Both the position numbers and the translations under genes were made by a program. 64,000 bases of DNA. Source: Bolinopsis microptera (lineage: Eukaryota; Ctenophora; Tentaculata; Lobata; Bolinopsidae). Under the pieces are notes generated by a model. That model was not told the DNA's origin and did not search any database. It saw nothing but the letters and a program-made list of their open reading frames with translations. The stretch's first letter is position 1, and every line of letters begins with the position of its first letter. Below, piece by piece: positions 37,001-49,000 of the stretch. The DNA lies in assembly GCF_026151205.1 (NCBI RefSeq), contig NC_087074.1, forward strand, positions 620,001 to 684,000, written 5' to 3'.

Positions 37001-40000
37001 CATAATCAAAGACGATGATGTTATGAAGCAAACAATCCTAGTATTTGGCTTGGTTCTGCTGTGCAGGTTATCTGACCAAGGTAAAGATTGTCATGTTAAT
37101 TGTAGTAGCTTTAATTTTAGACAGTTCTTGAATTTATTATTATTATCTGCTACACTGCTACAGTCTAAAGCAAGCGAAAGTGTTTTCAATATACTATTTT
37201 TATGTGCAATCAATTTTAAACGTCATTTACTTCAGGACTACTGTGGCCTTCAGTGAGGATAACGCCGGTAGCAGCACAACAATCTAGCATATTACCAGGT
37301 CACGAGGCAGGATATGCTATAGATAACGACTTAAAGACCTACGCAGAAGTAACAAAAGATGGTTCACAGTGGTTGAGGGTGGACCTGGGAGGTATCTACT
37401 GCATCGACCAGGTTAGAATGAGTCACGTGACCAGGTTAGAATGGATCACGTGACCAGGTTAGAACGAGTCACGTGGAATAAACCAAGGAGGCCTTTAAAA
37501 CAATATGTGCAAAAATTGTGATAGAAATAATATATATCGGGTAAAGAATATAATTAGTTAACAATCCGTATCCCCTCCAGGTTGTCTGGTACCGTGGTAA
37601 CAAAACAGAGAGTAACCTAGAGCCCCGGATATACTCCTGCTCAAAGGAGGATTGTACTTGTGAAGGGAGTCACTGTAATGTCTTCCCACTGTCTGTCTAC
37701 TTATTCAATATTAAGTTTTACCAGCACAGCCCAAACAGAAGAGGAGGAACTCTGGAGTGTAAGATCGGAGACTCGGTTAAAGTTATGGTTAACTCTACCA
37801 AAACTGTTGTCTTGCGGGTGTATGAGATGGTGGTTACTGCTATACAAGGTTCGTTAACACTACAAGTGTCACCCCCCCCCACAACAAGTGTCACCCCCCC
37901 ACTACAAGTGTCACCCCCCCCCCACTACAAGTGTCACCCCCCCCACTACAAGTGTCACCCCCACACTACTACAAGTGTCACCCCCCCCCCCCCACTTCAA
38001 GTGTCACCCCCCCCCCCCACTACAAGTGTCACCCCCCCCACTACAAGTGTAACCCCCCCCATGCCACTACAAGTGTCACACCCCCCCCCCACTACAAGTG
38101 TCACCCCCCCACTACAAGTGTAACCCCCCCAACTACAAGTGTCACCCCCCCCCACTACAAGTGTAACCCCCCCCCCACTACAAGTGTTACCCCCCCCCAA
38201 CTACAAGTGGCACCCCCCACTACAAGTGTCACCCCCCCCCACTACAAGTGTCACCCCCCCCCCCACTACAAGTGTCACCCCCCCACTACTACAAGTGTCA
38301 CCCCCCCCCACTTCAAGTGTCACCCCCCCACTACAAGTGTCACCCCCCCCCACTACAAGTGTCACCCCCCACTACAAGTGTAACCCCCCCACTACAAGTA
38401 TAACCCCCCCCCCCCACAACAAGTGTCACCCCACCCCCCCCGCCCCCCCCCCCCACTACAAGTGTCACCCCCCCCCACTACAAGTGTCACCCCCCCACTA
38501 CAAGTGTCACCCCACCCCCCCCCCCCCCGCCCCCCCCCACTACAAGTGTCACCCCCCCCCACTACAAGTGTCACCCCCCCCCCCACTACAAGTGTCACCC
38601 CCCCCCCACTACAAGTGTCACCCCCCCACTACTACAAGTGTCACCCCCCCCCCACTTCAAGTGTCACCCCCCCCACTACAAGTGTCACCCCCCCCCACTA
38701 CAAGTGTAACCCCCCCAACTACAAGTGTCACCCCCCCCCCCCCCACTACAAGTGTCACCCCCCCACTACAAGTGTCACCCCCCCACTACAAGTGTAACCC
38801 CCCCCCCCCACTACAAGTGTCACCCCCCCCCCCCCCCCACTACAAGTGTCACCCCCCCCCCCACTACAAGTGTCACCCCCCCCCCCACTACAAGTGTCAC
38901 CCCCCCCCCCCACTACAAGTGTAACCCCCCCACTACAAGTGTAACCCCCCCACTACAAGTGTCACCCCCCCCCACTACAAGTGTCATCACCCCCCCCCCC
39001 CCCCCCCAACTAAAAATAAACCCATCTACCCAACAGTGGCGGCGTGCACCACTGCTACCCAAACACTCACAGATCTAAAAACAAAACCATTTTTGAAAGA
39101 TTTAAAAAAACACCACCATTGAAAAATCATAAATGCAATCGCATATTCCGAACGTTCAATATTGTACAGTAAAAGAGTTAAGGAACATCAGCTTTATTTT
39201 TAACTCAGATATCAATACCGTAATTTTGAGGGGAACAATTAATTTTACAAGTCATGTGACCAGGTTACAAAATAGACATTTGTGGACGGTCCAAGACAAA
39301 ATCTAGTGAGTGTAAGCTTTAATTAGATTGAGTGTCAGACGAGTCGATTATGAGTATTTTTATCGCGAAATCTTTGCATGCAACAATCAACCACAGATGA
39401 TCTAATCTATGAATATTTAAATTGGCAGTGTAATTAAAGGTACATACCTCTGGTGCAATGTAATTGGGCGTGCCCTCAGGTTGCTTGATTATCATACTGG
39501 TAACCTCGTCTTGTATCATTTGACTGATACCAAAGTCAATCAGCTTCAATTTCCCTTTCACTAACATAAAGTTCTGAGGTTTCAAATCCTGCAAGAATAC
39601 ATAATATTTTAGAGCCGAGCGTGCTTAAAATCAGATGTTGTAAATTTAACAAATGTTTTGACAATCTTAAACCTACACAATATAATGACAGCACAAACCT
39701 TGTGGACTATGCTATAACAAACCTTGTGGACTATGCTATAACAAACCTTGTGGACTATGCTATAACAAACCTTGTGGACTATGCTATAACAAACCTTGTG
39801 GACTATGCTATAACAAACCTTGTGGACTATCCTATAACAAACCTTGTGGACTATGCTATAACAAACCTTGTGAACTATGCTATAACATACCTTGTGGACT
39901 ATGCTATAACAAACCTTGTGGACTATGCTATAACAAACCTTGTGGACTATGCTATAACAAACCTTGTGGACTATGCTATAACAAACCTTGTGGACTATGC

Positions 40001-43000
40001 TATAACAAACCTTGTGGACTATGCTATAACAAACCTTGTGGACTATGCTATAACAAACCTTGTGGACTATGCTATAACAAACCTTGTGGACTATGCTATA
40101 ACAAACCTTGTGGACTATGCTATAACAAACCTTGTGAGTTGTGAACTATGCTATAACAAACCTTGTGGACTATGCTATAACAAACCTTGTGGACTATGCT
40201 ATAACAAACCTTGTGGACTATGCTATAACAAACCTTGTGGACTATGCTATAACAAACCTTGTGGACTATGCTATAACAAACCTTGTGGACTAAGCTATAA
40301 CAAACCTTGTGGACTATGCTATAACAAACCTTGTGGACTATGCTATAACAAACCTTGTGGACTATGCTATAACAAACCTTGTGGACTATGCTATAACTCT
40401 ATAACAAACCTTGTGGACTATGCTATAACAAACCTTGTGGACTATGCTATGGGAGTGTATACAGTGGACTGCTCGCAACATCTGCTGCCACAACAAGCAC
40501 ACCTCGTAATAGGACTGCTTGCAGGGCGACTTTACAAGCCAAGGCGTCTGCTGCATGTAGGTGTGCAGATCTGTCTCTCCAAACTCCAGTACCATACTCA
40601 GACGACAGCGCTCTACTCTAAACTGGGATACAGATATTGTTAGCTTGTACCATACTCAGACGACAGCGCTCTACTCTAAACTGGGATACAGAGATTGTTA
40701 GCTTGTACCATACTCAGACGACAGCGCTCTACTCTAAACTGGGATACAGATATTGTTAGCTTGTACCATACTCAGACGACAGCGCTCTACTCTAAACTGG
40801 GATACAGATATTGTTAGCTTGTACCATACTCAGACGACAGTGTTCTACTCTAAACTGGGATATAGATATTGTTAGCTTGTACCATACTCAGACGACAGCG
40901 CTCTACTCTAAACTGGGATACAGATATTGTTAGCTTGTACCATACTCAGACGACAGCGCTCTACTCTAAACTGGGATATAGATATTGTTAGCTTGTACCA
41001 TACTCAGACGACAGCGCTCTACTCTAAACTGGGATACAGATATTGTTAGCTTGTACCATACTCAGACGACAGTGCTCTTCTCTAAACTGGGATACAGATA
41101 TTGTTAGCGTGTACCATACTCAGACGACAGCGCTCTACTCTAAACTGGGATCTACAGATATTGTTAGCTTGTACCATACTCAGACGACAGCGCTCTACTC
41201 TAAACTGGGATACAGATATTGTTAGCTTGTACCATACTCAGACGACAGCGCTCTACTCTAAACTGGGATACAGATATTGTCAGGATGTACCATACTCAGA
41301 CGACAGCGCTCTACTCTAAACTGGGATACAGATATTGTTCGCTTGTACCATACTCAGACGACAGCGCTCTACTCTAAACTGGGATACAGATATTGTTAGC
41401 TTGTACCATACTCAGACGGACAGCGCTCTACTCTAAACTGGGATACAGATATATTGTTAGCTTGTACCATACTCAGACGACAGCGCTCTACTCTAAACTG
41501 GGATACAGATATATTGTTAGCTTGTACCATACTCAGTACGACAGCGCTCTACTCTAAACTCTGGGATACAGATATTGTTAGCTTGTACCATACTCAGACG
41601 ACAGTGCTCTACTCTAAACTGGGGATACAGATATTGTTAGCTTGTACCATACTCAGACGACAGTGTTCTACTCTAAACTGGGATACAGATATTGTTAGCT
41701 TGTACCATACTCAGACGACAGCGCTCTACTGTAAACTGGGATACAGATATTGTTAGCTTGTACCATACTCAGACGACAGCGCTCTACTCTAAACTAGGAT
41801 ACAGATATTGTTTAGCTTGTACCATACTCAGACGACAGCGCTCTACTCTAAACTGGATACAGATATTGTTAGCTTGTACCATACTCAGACGACAGCGCTC
41901 TACTGTAAACTGGATACAGATATTGTTAGCTTGTACCATACTCAGACGACAGCGCTCTACTCTAGACTGGGATACAGATATTGTTAGCTTGTACCATACT
42001 CAGACGACAGTGCTCTACTCTAAACCTGGGATACAGGTATTGTTAGCTTGTACCATACTCAGACGACAGCGCTCTACTCTAAACTGGGATACAGATATTG
42101 TTAGCTTGTACCATACTCAGACGACAGTGCTCTACTCTAAACTGGGATACAGATTTTGTTAGCTTGTACCATACTCAGACGACAGTGCTCTACTCTAAAC
42201 TGGGATACAGATATTGTTAGCTTGTACCATACTCAGACGACAGTGCTCTACTCTAAACTGGGATACAGATATTGTTAGCTTGTACCATACTCAGACGACA
42301 GTGTTCTACTCTAAACTGGGATACAGATATTGTTAGCTTGTACCATACTCAGACGACAGCGCTCTACTCTAGACTGGGATTACAGATATTGTTAGCTTGT
42401 ACCATACTCAGACGACAGTGCTCTACTCTAAACTGGGATACAGATATTGTTAGCTTGTACCATACTCAGACGACAGCGCTCTACTCTAAACTGGGATACA
42501 GATATTGTTAGCTTGTACCATACTCAGACGACAGGCGCTCTACTCTAAACTGGGATACAGATATTGTTAGCTTGTGCCATACTCAGACGACAGCGCTCTA
42601 CTCTAAACTGGGATACAGATATTGTTAGCTTGTACCATACTCAGACGACAGCGCTCTACTGTAAACTGGGATACAGATATTGTTAGCTTGTACCATACTC
42701 AGACGACAGCGCTCTACTCTAAACTGGGATACAGATATTGTTAGCTTGTACCATACTCAGACGACAGCGCTCTACTCTAAACTGGGATACTGATATTGTT
42801 AGCTTGTACCATACTCAGACGACAGCGCTCTACTCTAAACTGGGATACAGATATTGTTAGCTTGTACCATACTCAGACGACAGTGCTCTACTCTAAACTG
42901 GGATACAGTAAGGTTTTTTTTTTACAAATGTCTCAGACCCATAGCTAGATCTGTGAATTTTAGGCAGACCCACTCGACAGCGGCCAAATTTTGCGCATTA

Positions 43001-46000
43001 TGAGCCCCAAGCCCGATACCCACTTTGCCTCCCAATTATATTATCATCTCGTAACTTCATAATGAAGGTTCCGTTATTCATTTAAAGATTAAGTTTTTTC
43101 GATTCTCGGCACGTAGCCCGACACGACACGTAGCCGGGGCGAAGCTTCTTTGGTTGGCTAGGGAGGGGGGAAGGCGCAGCCCCCCCAGAAAATTTTTGAG
43201 AAATTATGTGTTTTAGACGACATTTGGCTTTAAAGAAATTTTTAGGACAGTAATAATCAGACATCACAATAATACAAAGTTGGGGGGCTAGGGGGGCGCA
43301 GCCCTGGCCTTCGGAAAATTTTTGAGAAATAGGGTGTTCCAGACGACATTTGTAGGACAGCAATAATCAGACATTACAATAATACAAGGTTGGTGGGCTG
43401 GGGGGGGGGGGGGGGGCGCAACCCCCGGAAAATTTTTGAGAAATAGGGTGATTCAGACGACATTTGGCATTAAAGAAATTTGTAGGAGAGCAATAATCAT
43501 ACATCAGAATAATATAAAGTTGGTGGGCTAGGGGAGCGAACCCCCAGGAAAATTTTTGAGAAATAGGGTGATTAAAACGGCATTTGGCATTAAAGAAATT
43601 TGGGGATAGTAATAATCAGACATCACAATAATATAAAGTTGGGGGGCCGGGGGGGGGGGGGGGGGGGCGCAGCCCCCCAGAAAATTTTTGAGAAATAATG
43701 TGTTTTAGACGACATTTGGCATTAAAGAAATTTGTAGGACAGTAATAATCAGACATCACAATAATCTAATAATACAAAGTTGGGAGGCTAGGGGGGCGCA
43801 CCCCCCGGAAAATTTTTGAGAAATAGGGTGATTCAGACGACATTAGGCATTAAAGAAATTAGTAGGGCAGTAATAATCCTGAGACATCACAATAATATAA
43901 AGTTGGTTGGCTAGGGAGGGGGGGGGGGGGGCGCAGCCAATCAGAAAATTTTTGAGAAATTATGTGTTTTAGACGACATTTGACATTAAAGAAATTTGTA
44001 GGACAGTAATTATAATCAGACATCACAATAATAAGTTGGAGGGCTAGGCAGGCGCAGCCCTGGCCTTCGGAAACTTTTTGAGAAATAGGGTGTTCCAGAC
44101 GACATTTGTGGGACAGCAATAATCAGACATTACAATAATACAAGGTTGGTGGGCTGGGGGGGTGGGCGCAGTAATAATCAGACATCACAATAATATAAAG
44201 TTGGGGGACTGGGGGGGGGGGGGGGCGCAGCCCCCAAGAAAATTTTTAGAAATTATTTGTTTTAGACGACATTAGGCATTAAAGAAATTTGTAGGACGGC
44301 GATAATACAAAGTTGGGGGTGCAGCCCCCGGAAAATTTTTGAGAAATAGGGTGTTCCAGACGACATTTGTGAGACAGCAATAATCAGACATTACAATAAT
44401 ACAAGATTGGTGGGCTGGGGGGGGGGCGCAGTAATAATCAGACATCACAATAATATAAAGTTGGGGGACTGGGGGGGGGGGGGGGGCGCAGCCCCCAAGA
44501 AAATTTTTAGAAATTATTTGTTTTAGACGACATTAGGCATTAAAGAAATTTGTAGGACGGCGATAATACAAAGTTGGGGGTGCAGCCCCCGGAAAATTTT
44601 TGAGAAATAGGGTGTTTCAGACGACATTTGGCATTAGAAATTTGTAATTTCAGACATCACAATAATACAAAGTTGGGGGCTAGGGGGGAACTCAGTACTT
44701 GTCACATTGAATAAGTACATATTGTATAGTGGGATTTGGGAATAATTTACGAAATGCTAAAGTCGATTGCCTGTCGTGTCGTTTAATCAAACAGTCATAA
44801 ACACAGCCCACTTACCAGGCGACCATTGCATGGGGACTAGGGGGCTTATTTTTTTTGGGGTTCAATTTTTTTCCGGGGGTCTTCCCCTTGGCTACGTGTC
44901 TGCATTCTAGTTGCCAGACCCACTCTATTAGAGTGCAGACTCAACATTTTGGTTGCCAGACCCACTATTCTAGAGTCCAGACCCACAATTCTGGTTGTCA
45001 TATCTCCTATATTCTAGTTCATAGACCCCCAATTCTGGTTGACAGAGTGAAGAATTACCATTCTGGTTGCCAGATTCACTCTTCTAGAGAGGAGACCCAC
45101 TCTTCTAGTAGGTACAGAGTCAAGACCCACTATTCTAAAATGCAGACCCACCATTCTGGTTGCCAGACCCACTCTTCTGAGGCGAAGACCTACCATTCTG
45201 GTTGCCAGCCCCACTCTTCTAGAGTGTAGACGCACCATTCCGATTGCCAGACCCACTATTCTTGAGTGAACACCCACCTTTCGGGTTGCCGGACCCACTA
45301 TTCTAGACTCTAGACTCCAGACGCACAATTCTGGTTGCCATATATCCTATATTCTAGTTTAGACCCCCAATTCTGGTTGACACTTGACAGAGTGTAGACT
45401 TACCATTCTGGTTGCCAGACCCACTCTTCTAGAGTGAAGACCCACTATTCTAGAATTCTTACCCACCATTCTTGTTGCCAGACCCACTCTTAGCTAGAGT
45501 GAAGACCCACTATTCAAGAATTCTGACCCACCATTCTTGTTTCCAGACCCACTACCCTAAGGTGCAGACCCACCATTCTGATTGCCAGACTCACTCATCT
45601 TGATTCCCTTGATTGCCGACCCACTATTCTGGTTGCCAGACCCACTCTTATAGATTGCAGACACACCAATCTAGTTGCCAGACCCACTCTTCTAAAGTGT
45701 AGACCCACCTATTATTCTAGAGTGAAGACCCACCATTCGGGTTGTCAGACTCACTCTTCAAGGGTGTACGTACACCCACCATTCTGGTTGCCAGACCAAC
45801 TTCTAGATTGCAGACCCACCATTCCAGCTGCCAGACCCTCTCTTCTCAAGTCCAGACCCACTACTCTGGTTGTCAGACCCATTCTTCAAGGGTGTACGTA
45901 CACCCACCATTCTGGTTGCCAGACCAACTTCTAGATTGCAGACCCACCATTCCAGCTGCCAGACCCACCACTCGGGTTGTCAGACCCACTCTTCAAGGGT

Positions 46001-49000
46001 GTACGTACACCCACCATTCTGGTTGCCAGACCAACTTCTAGATTGCAGACCCACCATTCCAGCTGCCAGACCCACTCATCTCAAGTGCATATCTACCACT
46101 CTGGTTGTCAGACCCACTCTTTAAGGGTGCAGACTGCAGACCGACCGTTCTGGTTGCCAGACCCACTTATAGATTGCAGACCCAACATTCTAGCTGCCAG
46201 ACCCACTCTTCTCAAGTGCAGACCCACCACTCTGGTTGTCAGACCCACTCTTGATCTTGAAGCCTGAAGGGTGCAGACCCACCATTCTGGTTGTTAGACC
46301 AACTTCTAGATTGCAGACCCACCATTCCAGCTGCCAGACCCACACTTCTCAAGTGCAGATCTACCACTCTGGTTGTCAGACCCACTCTTTAAGCCTGAAG
46401 GGTGCAGACCCACCATTCATGTTGCCAGACCCACGTCTAGATTGCAGACCCACCATTCTAACTGCCAGACCCACTTCTAGATTGCAGACCCAACATTCTA
46501 GCTGCCAGACCCACTCTTCTCAAGTGCAGACCCACCACACTGGTTGTCAGACCCACTCTTCAAGGGTGCAGACCCACCACTCTGGTTGTCAGACCCACTC
46601 TTCAAGGGTGTACGTACACCCACCATTCTGGTTGCCGGACCCACTTCTAGATTGCAGACCCACCATTCCAGCTGCCAGACCCACTCTTCTCAAGTTCAGA
46701 CCCACCACTCGGGTTGTCAGACCCACTCTTCAAGGGTGTACGTACACCCACTATTCTGGTTGCCAGACCAACTTATAGATTGCAGTCCCACCATTCCAGC
46801 TGCCAGTTGAGTGCCAGACCCACTCTTCTCAAGTCCATACCCACCATTCTGGTTGTCAGACCCACTCTTAAAGGGTGCAGACTCACCATTTAGCGGCCAG
46901 ACCCACGCTTCTCAAGTGCAGACCCACCACTCTGGTTGCCGGACCCACTCTTCTAGAGTGAAGACTCATTATTCTCGAATGCAGATCCACAATTCTGTTG
47001 CTAGACCAACTTCTAGATTGCAGACCCACCATTCCAGCCGCCAGACCCACTCTTCTCAAGTGCAGACCCACCATTCTGGTTGTCAGACCCACTCTTCTAG
47101 AGTGAAGACTCATTATTCTCGAATGCAGATCCACAATTCTGGTTGCTAGACCAACTTCTAGATTGCAGACCCACCATTCCAGCCGCAAGAACCACTCTTC
47201 TCAAGTGCAGACCCACCATTCTGGTTGTCAGACCCACTCTTCAAGGGTGTAGACCCACAATTCTGGTTAACAGACCCACTTCTAGATTGCATACCCACCA
47301 TTCTAGCTGCCAGACCCACTATTCTCAAGTGCACACCCACCACTCTGGTTGTCAGACCACTCTTTAAGGGTACAGACCCATCATTCTGGTTGCCAGACCC
47401 ACTTCTAGATTGCAGACCCACCATTCTAGCGGCCAGACCCACTCTTCTCAAGTGCAGACCCACCACTCTAGGCAACAGGGGTGAATAATATCAACAAATG
47501 GGTCACGAAATCCTCTCCGAACCTCCACGTGGTGTGGCCTGGTTGGCACTAACGGGTGGTGTGCTCTCTTGTTGAGTACAAAGGTTGGGCCTTGCCAACT
47601 CAAAGTTCCCATAGGAACCAGGAAGTCAACACTAACAGCTACCAAGCACCAGGAAATTTCTCTTTCAGATATCAGGTTACAAGATAGTACACACACAAAT
47701 GACGATACATTGGACATTCCTGGTGATTTAGTAGCTCTAAGAGCTACTAAATCACCAGGAAATTCTCTTTCAGCTTTCAGGTCCCATCGAAGTCACCCAC
47801 CACAGAGCTAGGGATTCCAATTCGCTCATCCTGACTACAAGGACACACTGATATTGAGTAGTCCTGGCACTTCTCCCTCCAGTAACCACTTTTCAGGTCT
47901 TTTCAGTTAAAACAGCTAATGCGTAAGGGCTGACACACGCTAGACACAGGCTCGTGATAAGACAGAATTAGGGATTTAAACTCTGACTACGAGGACACAC
48001 TGATAGCGAGAATTCCTGACACTTCTTCCTCCAGTAACCACTTTTCAGGGGACCGGGTTAGCTTTGCCACACTCTTCATTGAAGTGTGACTGGACGCTCT
48101 ACAATCATCTAGTAGCAGCAGAGTTTGACTGACACCCTTACTGGTTCTATTCAGTTTCTACAGCGGAAGATCTCAACACTCGAAAACAGTTCATCTCGGA
48201 CATCCTGCAGAGCTGCTTTTTCACAGCCTGCCCCATTACACGGGGAACCCTTAGATCTACAGTACCCTGGTGGCGAGCATAGCTCACTAAAGCATAGTGG
48301 ACCTCTTTAGTTCTGAGACGCAAAGCTAACCGGATCAGGAATAAACATCAATGCAATGCTTAGGGGATGCAAATAGAACATACAATGTTTATCGAATGCA
48401 TTACTCAATCTTTTGATTCATTTTTTTAGCTCGACGTTACATGGTAACATTTCAGGACTGACATTCCTCCTTCAGGTTAATTGAGGAAATCATACCCGCT
48501 ATTTGCGTTATACATGGCAAGTATCTGGACTTATGATAACTTAGGATCTCCATCAATCATAAATTCCTCTCAGATTCCCAGGCTGCATTTAAAGCGCTTA
48601 ACAGCACCAGTTTTAACTCCAGGTTCGTTCTGAACATCTCAGACCAACTCACTAGGTATTCACATCGAGTAGGACTTCGTTCCAGGACATTAAGGAGTAT
48701 ACGGTAAAGAACTAGCGGAAGAATTCGCAAGGGACGATCAATCCAACAACATCCCCATAGGACCAGAACCCTTCCTCCCAAATAGGCCACACTCAGTGAC
48801 AAAGGAACATTCCACTTGTGATGTTCCTCCACAAATTAAATACAGGAACTTTTATTTTTCTGGAACTCACATCAGATGGCTAACATGGTCGCTTTCAGAA
48901 TAGGTCACAGCCCACTAGTTTATTTTCAGAACGTGGCAAACAACGTCAACTTCAAGACGCAAGATTGCGAACACTTTTCAGGAGAAGCAGCAACATCCCA

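Noticed and set aside
36780-37256. 158-codon plus-strand frame overlapping the lectin gene
   Set aside because: Different frame from the signal peptide and discoidin exons; crosses an intron and has no features.
37785-39078. Proline-rich frames (KCHPPHY, TTSVTPP) resembling a mucin or extensin
   Set aside because: They come from the poly-C minisatellite, are open in several frames at once and lie beyond the lectin exon 3 donor.
39621-40643. 340-codon plus-strand frame of ITNLVDYA / YNKPCGLC repeats
   Set aside because: Read-through of the 24-bp donor array opposite to TTK exon 7; purely repeat-derived.
44855-47717. Overlapping frames of about 70-180 codons with HHSGCQTHSS or RVGLATRMVGL repeats
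   Set aside because: Both strands of a degenerate 21/42-bp minisatellite; no signal peptide, no conserved frame.
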